From the NCBI GenBank assembly GCA_905479985.1, contig CAJQOM010000003.1:1-64000 (forward strand): a DNA stretch of 64,000 bases, in the 5' to 3' direction. Positions 55,957 to 64,000 of this stretch are shown here, piece by piece (the first letter of the stretch is position 1; the number at the start of each line of letters is the position of its first letter). The position numbers and the translations under genes are program-made. This stretch comes from an uncultured Gammaproteobacteria bacterium (GTDB lineage Bacteria; Pseudomonadota; Gammaproteobacteria; Nitrosococcales; Methylophagaceae). The notes under the pieces are model-generated. The model made no database searches. It saw nothing but the letters and a program-made list of their open reading frames with translations, and was not told the origin of the DNA.

Positions 55957-56838
55957 TTATGATACTAAGGGCCGACTTTGGCGTACGATAAGTCGTTGCA
56001 TCATCCTCAAGTCTTTTTCATTGGTTTTTAAGATAGCATTGACCCATATTTCATTGATTCTGGTTAATTCTTGATAGCTGATTGGGTTGCATGCTTCTTT
56101 TACTTTTCTAATGACGTGTCTCTGTTGCGCTGCTGGGTTTTTGCCTTTAATGAATTTGTAGAGCTCTAGTTCAGCGTCACCTTTCTCAGCTAAAATATCA
56201 ATGATACCTATTTCGTAAAGCGCTTCGGCCGTAAACAATTGGCCACTGAGCATAATATTCTCAGCGACAGCAGTACCTACTTTTCGGTTGAGTAATGAAA
56301 ACCCGCCCATGCTTGGAAATGAGTTGAATAAAACTTCAGGGAAACCAAATTGGGTACCGCGTTCAGCAATAATGATATCAGTGGATAAGGCTGCTTCGAA
56401 TCCACCACCGAGCGCATCTCCTTGTACAAGAGAAATGGTCACTAAATCAGAATTAAGGTGTGTTAGATGTTGATAAAGCGGCGCAATACAATTTTTCGCA
56501 TAAAGGCTTAATTTTTCTTTGTTTTGCTGCTTGACCAATTGATATATTAGTTCTAGATCTCGTCCTAAACTAAAGATGTTTTCTTCGTCGGAGGCAAATA
56601 CAAGATAGTCATACTGTGTTTGCTCACTCATTTCCATTTCGAGCTGAACATGCTGATGGTAGTGCGCAATATCATTTAATAATTGAGGGGTAAAATATGG
56701 GCGAGGCACGCCATTCATATATAACCAACCAATTTTATTTTTTTTATCGTAATGGGTTTTTAGTTGTGAATATTCGTGATGTTCTAGATTATATTTATCT
56801 GAACGTGCGGCATTATTCACCCTAACTGAATTGCGCAT
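55957..56838 (-). CDS. DSF synthase paralogue RpfF, copy 2
   Basis: A 293-residue paralogue of the preceding protein (the same start SQLKTHYDKKNKIGW, the same VQGDALGGGFEAAL and FPEVLFNSFPSMGG), with glutamates at 148 and 168 retained. It differs in the oxyanion-hole region: FNLGGDL of RpfF proteins is FSLGRDL here, and the LFPGMGAY motif is SFPSMGGF. It may make a different signal, hydrolyse acyl groups only, or be catalytically weak. Convergent with copy 1; its own promoter must lie right of 56838. Confidence 0.85.
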   Translation of the reverse strand: MRNSVRVNNAARSDKYNLEHHEYSQLKTHYDKKNKIGWLYMNGVPRPYFTPQLLNDIAHYHQHVQLEMEMSEQTQYDYLVFASDEENIFSLGRDLELIYQLVKQQNKEKLSLYAKNCIAPLYQHLTHLNSDLVTISLVQGDALGGGFEAALSTDIIIAERGTQFGFPEVLFNSFPSMGGFSLLNRKVGTAVAENIMLSGQLFTAEALYEIGIIDILAEKGDAELELYKFIKGKNPAAQQRHVIRKVKEACNPISYQELTRINEIWVNAILKTNEKDLRMMQRLIVRQSRPLVS

Positions 56839-56951
56839 CCCTTTTCCCCTTGGTTTTATTTATTTCCATAATTAAATGGTGGTATGTAAGTAACCATTTA
56901 GGGATGTTTGCATAAAGCATGCCGCTTTATTTTTTGCTTTGGGATAGGTGT

Positions 56952-57368
56952 TTAAGCTTGTTGTTTGACTTGTTCCCACAGTCGATCTAGTTGCTTTAAG
57001 CTTGTGTCCTCGAACGTTTTATTTTGCTGTATTAATTGTTGTTCAAGCGCGGTGAACCGTCGATAGAACTTCTGAGTACCTGACCTTAATGCTTGCTCTG
57101 GGTCGATATTTAAGTGTCTCGCCAAGTTGGTACAGGCAAATAGCAAATCGCCTATTTCATCATGAAGGCGATCCTGGTTGTTCGGAATGTGTGTTTCTAC
57201 AACGACCTCATCTAACTCTTCATTTATTTTATCAATGACACCATTGATATCCGGCCAATCAAAGCCGACTTGAGCGGCAAGAAGTTGCAGTTTTACCGCA
57301 TAGTTTAATGTTGCTTGTGTTTCATCTGCCTTGTCGAGCAAGGGTACGTGGTTTGCAGGTTTGGTCAT
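56952..57368 (-). CDS. Single-domain MazG-like pyrophosphohydrolase
   Basis: A 138-residue protein that corresponds only to the C-terminal MazG domain: GFDWPDINGVIDKINEELDE and HDEIGDLLFACTNLARHL give the metal-binding E-E-x-x-E and E-x-x-D residues, then a FYRRF helix. E. coli MazG is about 263 residues with two such domains; the N-terminal half (GCPWDREQT block) is absent. It should cleave NTPs to NMP and pyrophosphate. Upstream of Hsp15 on the other side, 5 bp from its start. Confidence 0.78.
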   Translation of the reverse strand: MTKPANHVPLLDKADETQATLNYAVKLQLLAAQVGFDWPDINGVIDKINEELDEVVVETHIPNNQDRLHDEIGDLLFACTNLARHLNIDPEQALRSGTQKFYRRFTALEQQLIQQNKTFEDTSLKQLDRLWEQVKQQA

Positions 57369-57373
57369 TGTTA

Positions 57374-57775
57374 TTACTGCCGGATAAATTTAATAATATG
57401 GCGACGTTCCCGTTTATTGGGTTTGCCTTGATCATGACGAAAGCCAAGGGGTTGGCTTTTAATTTCTGCTTTTAATTTTTCTCTTTTGGCAATGCTTTCT
57501 TCACTTTCAATGTAGCGTAACTGGGTTTCGGAAGCTGGCCGGCGCTGCATTGATAAGTTAAGTATGGTGATAGTGTATTCAAAAGGGGGCTTTGATAAGG
57601 TTAAAGTATCAGTAAGTTTGATAGTGCGACTGGGTTTGACGCGTTGTTTGTTTAGGTGGACTTTGCCCCCATTAATTGCTTCGACAGCCAAACTCCTCGT
57701 TTTATAGAAACGGGCGCCCCAAAGCCATTTGTCTAGGCGAATGCCATTATCAGTGACAGGTGTTTTTTTTGCCAT
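57374..57775 (-). CDS. hslR: Heat shock protein 15, S4-domain RNA-binding protein
   Basis: A 133-residue Hsp15. IRLDKWLWGARFYKTRSLAVEAI begins the S4 domain, KVHLNKQRVKPSRTIKLTDTL completes it, and the basic tail ends GKPNKRERRHIIKFI. It recycles 50S subunits carrying nascent chains. It lies between acs and the MazG-like gene, all on the minus strand. Confidence 0.93.
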   Translation of the reverse strand: MAKKTPVTDNGIRLDKWLWGARFYKTRSLAVEAINGGKVHLNKQRVKPSRTIKLTDTLTLSKPPFEYTITILNLSMQRRPASETQLRYIESEESIAKREKLKAEIKSQPLGFRHDQGKPNKRERRHIIKFIRQ

Positions 57776-57781
57776 GAGATA

Positions 57782-59746
57782 CTAAGTCTTGCCTTGTAAT
57801 TGAGGCAAAATCCCTTCATTTTCTAGTGTGGAGGTGTCTTGGGTAATGTCATCTCCTTTGGCGATGGTTCTTAATAAACGCCGCATGATTTTGCCAGAAC
57901 GTGTTTTTGGTAAATTATCGGCGTAGCGAATATTATCGGGTTTAGCGATAGCACCGATTTGAGTTCCAACCCATTGACGTAATTCATTGGTTAAATCGTT
58001 ATCAATACCGCCAGGTGGTCGTTCACCCTTTAAGACTACATAAGCAAAGATAGACTCCCCTTTAATATCGTGTGGTTGGCCGACGACAGCTGCTTCGGCA
58101 ACGCTTTCATGGGCCACAAGCGCGGATTCAATTTCCATGGTGCCTAAGCGGTGTCCAGAGACGTTTAAGACATCATCAATTCGTCCCATGATCCAGAAAT
58201 AACCGTCTTTATCACGACGGGCGCTGTCACCGGCGAGATAGTATTTGCCATTGAAGTAGGGCCAGTATGTGTCTTTATAGCGCTGGTCATCGCCCCAGAC
58301 TGTTTGAATCATCGAAGGCCATGGTTGGCGGATAACCAGATAACCACCTTCATTGGCTTCGGTGATTTCTTCCCCTTGTTGGTTGACAATAGCGGCATCA
58401 ATGCCTGGTAATGCACGCGTGCAGGAACCGGGTTTGGTGATAGTGGACGCGGGAACTGGTGCAATCATATGAGCGCCTGTTTCTGTTTGCCACCACGTGT
58501 CGACGATCGGACATCGTTGTTGACCAATAACGTTGTGATACCACATCCATGCTTCCGGATTTATCGGTTCGCCAACTGTCCCTAATAAGCGAAGCTTGGA
58601 TAAGTCATAACGGTTTGGGTATTCATCGCCAATCTTCATTAAGGCACGGATAGCCGTTGGAGCGGTATAAAAAATAGTGGCTTGATGACGTTGGCAAATA
58701 TGCCAAAAACGGCCAGCATCAGGTACAGTCGGGACGCCTTCATAGATAAGAATTGTGGCGCCGGTTGCCAGTGGGCCATAGGCGACATAAGTATGTCCTG
58801 TGATCCAGCCTACATCGGCAGTACACCAAAAAACATCACTGTCTTGAATATCAAATACCCAACGCATGCTGGTAATGGCATTGAGTAGATAACCCCCTGT
58901 GCCGTGTTGAATGCCTTTGGGTTTACCCGTTGAGCCTGAGGTATAGAGTAAAAATAAGGGGTGATCAGCGTTGACCCATGCTGGTTCACAGACAGCGGGT
59001 TGCCTTTGTTCTGCTTCTGACCACCAAATGTCACGGTTTGCCAACATGTTGATGTCATGGCCAGTGCGTTTGAAGACAATCACTGTTTCAACAGAGGGGC
59101 AGCCTTTATTTAAGGCATCGTCAGTGGTGGCTTTTAGTTCAATTATTTTGCCGCTGCGGTGTCCGCCATCAGCCGTGATGACCATTTTGGCACCCGTGTC
59201 TTCGATACGATCTTTAAGCGACTCTGCTGAGAAACCACCGAAGACGACAGAATGAATGGCACCAATACGAGCACAGGCCTGCATGGCAACGACGGCTTCA
59301 GCAATCATGGGCATATAGATGATGACGCGATCGCTTTTTTGAATGCCTTGCGCTTTTAATGCATTGGCAAAGGTACATACTTTTTGATGTAGTTCACGGT
59401 AGCTAATGTGTTGGGTGTCACCCGGTTCGCCTTCAAAAATGATGGCCGTTTTATCGCCTCGCTCTGTGAGGTGGCGATCTAAACAGTTGTAGGAGACGTT
59501 GAGTTTGCCATCAGGAAACCAGCGGTAAAAGGGTGCGTTGGTGTCGTCGACCACGGTCTCGAAGTCTTGTTGCCAGTCTATTTCTTGTTTGGCCTGTTGA
59601 GACCAAAACGCAGTGTGGTCTTTTCCTGCTTGTTGATAGAGCGTGTTTAGTTTGTCGGCTGAGAGTGCGGCGGTGTTAACAAAACTATCACTAGGTGGAA
59701 AGGTTCTGTTTTCGTGTAATGTCGATTGAATATTATCTTGCGCCAT
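57782..59746 (-). CDS. acs: Acetyl-CoA synthetase
   Basis: A 654-residue AMP-forming acetate-CoA ligase. [20 protein letters not shown] is the adenylate motif, [18 protein letters not shown] the acetate-pocket Trp region, and [16 protein letters not shown] near the end holds the Lys that is acetylated in regulated homologues. Normal length. Reads into hslR 6 bp downstream. Confidence 0.97.
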   Translation of the reverse strand: MAQDNIQSTLHENRTFPPSDSFVNTAALSADKLNTLYQQAGKDHTAFWSQQAKQEIDWQQDFETVVDDTNAPFYRWFPDGKLNVSYNCLDRHLTERGDKTAIIFEGEPGDTQHISYRELHQKVCTFANALKAQGIQKSDRVIIYMPMIAEAVVAMQACARIGAIHSVVFGGFSAESLKDRIEDTGAKMVITADGGHRSGKIIELKATTDDALNKGCPSVETVIVFKRTGHDINMLANRDIWWSEAEQRQPAVCEPAWVNADHPLFLLYTSGSTGKPKGIQHGTGGYLLNAITSMRWVFDIQDSDVFWCTADVGWITGHTYVAYGPLATGATILIYEGVPTVPDAGRFWHICQRHQATIFYTAPTAIRALMKIGDEYPNRYDLSKLRLLGTVGEPINPEAWMWYHNVIGQQRCPIVDTWWQTETGAHMIAPVPASTITKPGSCTRALPGIDAAIVNQQGEEITEANEGGYLVIRQPWPSMIQTVWGDDQRYKDTYWPYFNGKYYLAGDSARRDKDGYFWIMGRIDDVLNVSGHRLGTMEIESALVAHESVAEAAVVGQPHDIKGESIFAYVVLKGERPPGGIDNDLTNELRQWVGTQIGAIAKPDNIRYADNLPKTRSGKIMRRLLRTIAKGDDITQDTSTLENEGILPQLQGKT

Positions 59747-59858
59747 TTTAAATACTCTAGAAAGTTATTTTTTCTGAGTATAACTTGAAATGGACTTCAT
59801 CAAAATCAAAAATTGCGTCTAGTCTGTCTTGGATACTATTTGCAACTTGCGAACAAAA

Positions 59859-59880
59859 ATGCCCCGATAAATCGAGGCAT
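59859..59880 (-). terminator. Terminator of dksA
   Basis: ATGCCTCGA pairs with TCGGGGCAT (one G-T) around a 4-base loop on the minus strand, followed by TTTTTGTT, 50 bp past the dksA stop. Confidence 0.75.
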
Positions 59881-59928
59881 TGAGTTGAATTGCCTGCGAG
59901 TAGGCGCTTCAAAATATGAGGTTGAGCG

Positions 59929-60351
59929 TTAGACTCGGTTTTTCTCGCGAATTTCCGCTAATGTTTTGCAATCAATACACAGTGTGGCTGTTGGGCGGGC
60001 TTCTAATCGACGAATACCGATATCGGTACCACATGACTCACAAAAGCCATAATCACCTTTCTCTAGGTCTTGTAGCGATTCTTCGATTTTTTTGATGAGT
60101 TTGCGCTCGCGATCACGCGTGCGTAATTCGAGTGTAAACTCTTCTTCTTGCGTTGCGCGATCATTCGGATCTGGAAAATTTGCCGCATCATCTTGCATGT
60201 GATGTACAGTGCGGTCGACCTCTTCCATCAACTGTGTACGCCAGTTTTCAAGGATTGCCTTGAAATGAGACGCTTGCTCGTCATTCATATAATCTTCACC
60301 CGATGTTTCATCGTAAGGGGTGAATTTGGCATCTAACTGTGTTGAATCCAT
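59929..60351 (-). CDS. dksA: RNA polymerase-binding transcription factor DksA
   Basis: A 140-residue DksA. A coiled-coil with [19 protein letters not shown] holds the conserved Asp residues at its tip; the zinc finger is [19 protein letters not shown] then CIDCKTLAE. With ppGpp it adjusts rRNA and amino-acid promoters. Normal length; it has its own terminator. Confidence 0.97.
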   Translation of the reverse strand: MDSTQLDAKFTPYDETSGEDYMNDEQASHFKAILENWRTQLMEEVDRTVHHMQDDAANFPDPNDRATQEEEFTLELRTRDRERKLIKKIEESLQDLEKGDYGFCESCGTDIGIRRLEARPTATLCIDCKTLAEIREKNRV

Positions 60352-60461
60352 TTAAAGAAACCTCATATTTTTTCAAATTTAAGGGCGCATCTATACCAGA
60401 TGACAGCCTATTGTGCAAAAACTTGCTATCATTTTAGCTTATTTTAGATAGGAAAAACTGT

Positions 60462-61229
60462 GTGGTTGATCAAATTAAAGCGGTCATTTTTGATGTCGAT
60501 GGGACGCTGGCTGAAACGGAGCGGGATGGACACCGGATTGCTTTTAATCAAGCCTTTTTGGAAATGGGGTTTGATTGGGTGTGGGATGAAGCATTTTATG
60601 GTGACTTGTTAGCTGTAGCAGGCGGTAAAGAACGACTTTATTATTATTTCAGGCACTTTAACCCCAGCTTTTCTTATCTGGGCCCGATAGAAGCATTAGT
60701 CGAGGAAGTTTACGATGTCAAAACACGTCATTATATTGCTTTGTTAAAGGCCGATGGCATTACTTTACGTTCTGGTGTGTTACGGCTGATGACGGAAATC
60801 CGGGCGGCGGGTTTGCGCATGGCGATTGCTACGGCAAGTAGTACTGAGAATGTGACGACGTTAATTACCACGACCTTGGGGTTTGAAGCGCTTGGTTGGT
60901 TTGAGGTGATAGCCACTGGTGATTTGGTGTTGGAGAAAAAGCCTTCCCCCGATATCTTTCATTATTGCTTAGCAGGGCTTAACTTATCTGCTGAACATTG
61001 TTTGGTGATTGAAGACTCGGAAAACGGTGTTAAATCTGCGATCGCTGCCGGCATCCCGACTGTTGTAACCTTCAATGATTATACTAAAGGGGATGATTTT
61101 ACTGGGGCATTGTCGGTGTTTAATCAGTTAGGCGATCCATCTGATGCTTGCCAGCAAAGCGAGGGATTCGCTATTTCGGGTTCTTATGTCACGATCAACG
61201 ATTTAAAAGTATTACATGCCAGACAATAA
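60462..61229 (+). CDS. HAD phosphatase of the CbbY family
   Basis: A 255-residue HAD hydrolase from a GTG start. Motif I is AVIFDVDGTLAETERDGHR, the wording typical of CbbY; motif II IATASSTEN; then KKPSPDIFHYCL and VIEDSENGVKSAIAAGI. CbbY proteins dephosphorylate xylulose-1,5-bisphosphate, an inhibitor of Rubisco, but the relatives without Rubisco have other substrates. Its stop overlaps the aminotransferase start by 14 bp. Confidence 0.85.
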   Translation: MVDQIKAVIFDVDGTLAETERDGHRIAFNQAFLEMGFDWVWDEAFYGDLLAVAGGKERLYYYFRHFNPSFSYLGPIEALVEEVYDVKTRHYIALLKADGITLRSGVLRLMTEIRAAGLRMAIATASSTENVTTLITTTLGFEALGWFEVIATGDLVLEKKPSPDIFHYCLAGLNLSAEHCLVIEDSENGVKSAIAAGIPTVVTFNDYTKGDDFTGALSVFNQLGDPSDACQQSEGFAISGSYVTINDLKVLHARQ

Positions 61230-62400
61230 TATTAAGCTGAGTCAGCGAGCTGAGGCGATTTCACCTTTTCATGTGATGAAACTCTTGGCTCAAGCGAAAG
61301 CGCTTGAGGCGCAAGGTCGAGATATTATTCATCTAGAAGTGGGTGAGCCTGACTTTACTACGCCAGAACCGATTGTTGAGGCTGGTATTGCGGCCTTAAA
61401 ATCGGGTAAAACCCATTACACGCTGGCATTGGGTTTACCGGCATTGAGACAAGCGATTGCTGATTGGTATCTGACACATTATGGTGTGGCACTGTCAGCA
61501 GAACGTGTTGTGGTGACACCGGGGGCATCTGGTGCTTTATTGTTATTGATGGGTGCCTTGTTAGATCCCGGTAAGTCTGTGTTATTGGCCGATCCAGGCT
61601 ATCCTTGTAACCGCCATTTTGCGCGTTTTGTTGAAGGGCAGGCGCAATTAGTTGCAGTTGCCGAAGCAGCAGGATATCAATTGACGGCGACTGATATTGC
61701 ACAACATTGGCATGATGACACGTCGATGGCTCTATTAGCTTCTCCAGCAAACCCGACAGGGAGTGTGTTGAGTCGGGATGATCTGATGGCATTATCGTCA
61801 GCGATTAAAGCCAAAGCAGGTCATTTCGTTGTTGATGAAATTTATCATGGTTTGATTTATGGCGATGTGGACACGACGACAGCACTGGCTATCGATGACA
61901 ATGCCTTTGTGATCAATAGTTTTTCTAAGTTTTTTGGTATGACGGGCTGGCGTTTGGGTTGGTTAGTGGTACCTGAAGCCTATGTCCCTGCCATGGAGAA
62001 GTTGGCCCAGAACTTATATTTAGCGCCGCCTACCGTGTCACAGTATGCTGCTTTGGCCGCATTTGAGCCTGATACATTAGCGATATTAGAACAACGTCGG
62101 CAGATTTTTGAGCAGCGGAAAGCGGTTTTATTGCCAGCGTTGATAGCGCTGGGTCTTAAGATAACAGCGACGCCTGCGGGTGCTTTTTATATCTATGCTG
62201 ATTGTCGTCATTTTTTGAATGATGCCCAGCCTGATAGTATGGCGCTCTCACAGTTCTGGCTGCAAGAAGCTGGGGTGGCTGTCACGCCGGGTTATGACTT
62301 TGGGAAATCTGGTGCTAAGACACATATTCGTTTTGCCTACACACGAGATAGTGCACGGCTGCTAGAGGCTGTTGATAGAATTGCTGCGTTATATCGCTAA
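61216..62400 (+). CDS. Class I/II PLP aminotransferase
   Basis: A 394-residue aminotransferase of the aspartate aminotransferase fold. LEVGEPDFTTPEPI, LASPANPTGSVL, FVVDEIYHGLIY and the PLP lysine in NSFSKFFGMTGWRLGW are present; ends with IRFAYTRDS. The substrate is not evident. Overlaps the HAD gene. Confidence 0.9.
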   Translation: MPDNNIKLSQRAEAISPFHVMKLLAQAKALEAQGRDIIHLEVGEPDFTTPEPIVEAGIAALKSGKTHYTLALGLPALRQAIADWYLTHYGVALSAERVVVTPGASGALLLLMGALLDPGKSVLLADPGYPCNRHFARFVEGQAQLVAVAEAAGYQLTATDIAQHWHDDTSMALLASPANPTGSVLSRDDLMALSSAIKAKAGHFVVDEIYHGLIYGDVDTTTALAIDDNAFVINSFSKFFGMTGWRLGWLVVPEAYVPAMEKLAQNLYLAPPTVSQYAALAAFEPDTLAILEQRRQIFEQRKAVLLPALIALGLKITATPAGAFYIYADCRHFLNDAQPDSMALSQFWLQEAGVAVTPGYDFGKSGAKTHIRFAYTRDSARLLEAVDRIAALYR

Positions 62401-62441
62401 GCGATTGAACATTATTTATTTTTATTATTGAAGGACTTTTT

Positions 62442-64000
62442 ATGACACATTCAACGATTATGTATACCAAAACAGATGAGGCGCCTGCTTTGGCTACGTA
62501 TTCTTTGTTACCACTGGTGCGTGCTTTTACTGCAGCGGCTGATATTGATGTTGAATTGTGTGATATTTCCTTGGCTGGTCGGATTTTGGCCCAGTTTCCA
62601 GACTACCTGACCGAACCACAACGCGTTGAAGATAGCTTAGCAGTTTTGGGCCAATTGGCTTTAACGCCTGAGGCTAACATTATTAAATTGCCGAATATCA
62701 GTGCTTCTATGCCACAGCTTAAAGCGGCTATCAAAGAATTGCAGGCTAAAGGGTATGCTTTGCCTGATTACCCTGACTCACCAGAAGACGATGAGCAACG
62801 TAAGATACAAGCAGATTATGACAAAATAAAAGGCAGCGCCGTTAATCCTGTTTTACGCGAAGGGAATTCGGATCGTCGTGCACCAGTGGCGGTTAAAAAT
62901 TATGTCCGCCAGCATCCACATGCGATGGGTGAATGGTCCGCTGACTCGAAAACACATGTCGCCAGCATGTCTTCTGGTGACTTCTTTGATAGCGAACAAT
63001 CTGTCACGGTGGATCATGATGCCGATGTTCGTATTGAGCATATTAATGCGGCTGGTGACGTGATGGTATTAAAACCATCAGTCCGATTACTAGCCGGTGA
63101 AATTATTGATGCAGCGGTAATGAATACGCGATTGTTAAGACAGTTTGTGTCAGAGGAAATTGAAAAAGCAAAACAAGAAGGTGTGCTATTTTCGCTTCAT
63201 TTGAAAGCCACGATGATGAAAGTATCTGATCCGATTATTTTTGGTCATGTTACTCAGGTGTTTTATCAATCTGTATTGGAGAAGCATGGGCCGTTATTCG
63301 ATGCGTTAGGTGTTAATTTAAATAATGGCCTTGGTGATGTCTATAGCAAGATTTCTAGTTTAGATGCTGATAAACAGGCAGAAATTTCGGCAGATATTGC
63401 AGCAGTTTATGCCGATAGACCAGCATTAGCGATGGTGAATTCGGACATGGGCATTACAAATTTACATGTCCCATCTGATGTGATCGTCGATGCGTCGATG
63501 CCAGCCATGATTCGGTCATCAGGTCAGATGTGGAATGTAAATAACGAACTGCAAGATACTAAGGCTATTATCCCTGATCGTTGTTATGCGGGGATATTTC
63601 AGAAAACAATTGAGTTTTGTAAGAAAAATGGCGCGTTTGATCCCGTCACAATGGGGACAGTCCCTAATGTCGGTTTGATGGCTCAAAAAGCAGAAGAATA
63701 TGGCTCACATGATAAGACTTTTGAAATTGCATCTCGTGGCTTAGTACGTGTCATTGATACTGCAGGGCAGGTATTGATGGAGCATGTTGTAGAGCAAGGT
63801 GATATCTGGCGGATGTGTCAGGTTAAAGATTTGCCGATTCAGAATTGGGTGAAATTAGCGGTGACGCGTGCGAGATTAACGTCGACGCCGGCAGTTTTTT
63901 GGTTAGATGAACGACGTGCCCATGATGTGCAGCTTATTGCAAAAGTGACACGGTATTTGGCTGATCATGATACGGCGGGGCTAGATATTCGTATTCTATC
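62442..64000 (+). CDS. icd: Monomeric NADP-dependent isocitrate dehydrogenase (3' end outside window)
   Basis: The frame begins at the ATG at 62442 (AAGGA upstream) and runs off the right edge after about 519 codons of an expected ~740. The start [20 protein letters not shown] and later [31 protein letters not shown] and [14 protein letters not shown] are hallmarks of the monomeric IDH family, not of the dimeric type. It converts isocitrate to 2-oxoglutarate with NADP. Confidence 0.95.
   Translation, partial: MTHSTIMYTKTDEAPALATYSLLPLVRAFTAAADIDVELCDISLAGRILAQFPDYLTEPQRVEDSLAVLGQLALTPEANIIKLPNISASMPQLKAAIKELQAKGYALPDYPDSPEDDEQRKIQADYDKIKGSAVNPVLREGNSDRRAPVAVKNYVRQHPHAMGEWSADSKTHVASMSSGDFFDSEQSVTVDHDADVRIEHINAAGDVMVLKPSVRLLAGEIIDAAVMNTRLLRQFVSEEIEKAKQEGVLFSLHLKATMMKVSDPIIFGHVTQVFYQSVLEKHGPLFDALGVNLNNGLGDVYSKISSLDADKQAEISADIAAVYADRPALAMVNSDMGITNLHVPSDVIVDASMPAMIRSSGQMWNVNNELQDTKAIIPDRCYAGIFQKTIEFCKKNGAFDPVTMGTVPNVGLMAQKAEEYGSHDKTFEIASRGLVRVIDTAGQVLMEHVVEQGDIWRMCQVKDLPIQNWVKLAVTRARLTSTPAVFWLDERRAHDVQLIAKVTRYLADHDTAGLDIRIL

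Noticed and set aside
55013-56838. Two ordinary enoyl-CoA hydratases
   Set aside because: The FNLGGDL, LPEVLFNLFPGMGAY and N-terminal wording match RpfF specifically, and RpfG/RpfC-like genes adjoin.
1-64000. CRISPR array
   Set aside because: No regularly spaced repeat series was seen anywhere in the window.

Overview
The window looks like a chromosome segment of a gammaproteobacterium of moderate GC (coding core roughly 44-46 percent by eye). The gene orders pncC/recA/recX/alaS/lysC/csrA plus tRNAs, rpe/(gph)/trpEGDC facing crp, tsaB/cmoA/cmoB and moaA/fdhD, together with a monomeric NADP-isocitrate dehydrogenase, DksA and YcgL, are gammaproteobacterial. A marine methylotroph such as Methylophaga or a relative would fit, but this is an inference from layout and not a proven identification.

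Layout. (1) 1-5343: the right end of an AT-rich genomic island inserted at tRNA-Arg(ACG). It holds a Lon-like AAA ATPase cut by the window edge, a MITE-like hairpin element, a GNAT acetyltransferase, a stand-alone SpoT-type HD hydrolase, a tyrosine recombinase, an AlpA/Xis-like protein and the integrase. (2) 5343-36174: core genes: two tRNAs, csrA, lysC, alaS, recX, recA, pncC, mutS; an esterase/MOSC/DUF1415 operon led by a TPR-GGDEF protein; osmC/VOC/ycgL; crp; trpCDGE with an internally deleted gph remnant and rpe; a cell-envelope and radical SAM group; cytochrome b561 with YceI; tsaB; cmoAB. (3) 36196-40761: a His/Tyr-rich exported protein, then a chemoreceptor-like fragment, a periplasmic binding protein and a GGDEF-EAL protein that is frameshifted at an A6 run. 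(4) 40942-47995: a complete 7-kb integrative element in tRNA-Ser(UGA), bounded by 18-bp direct repeats. It encodes a serine recombinase, five small exported proteins or lipoproteins, a tyrosine integrase, and a protein with the three palm motifs of T7 RNA polymerase/family A DNA polymerases. (5) 48228-64000: a Bax-inhibitor-like membrane protein, moaA/fdhD, a complete Rpf/DSF quorum-sensing module, a single-domain MazG, Hsp15, acs, dksA, a HAD phosphatase, an aminotransferase and the start of icd.

The two most interesting systems are these. First, the DSF locus at 51112-56838 has an RpfG-like REC/HD-GYP regulator, an RpfC-like hybrid kinase and two DSF-synthase (RpfF) paralogues facing each other; the second paralogue is altered in an otherwise conserved glycine motif. 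Second, the tRNA-Ser element carries a polymerase-like protein directly behind its integrase, and brings both a replacement tRNA 3' end and a replacement terminator for the tRNA it splits. Cyclic di-GMP is a theme of the window: a TPR-GGDEF protein, a GGDEF-EAL protein linked to a periplasmic binding protein, an HD-GYP phosphodiesterase, CsrA, and a Crp family protein resembling both Vfr and the Xanthomonas regulator Clp.
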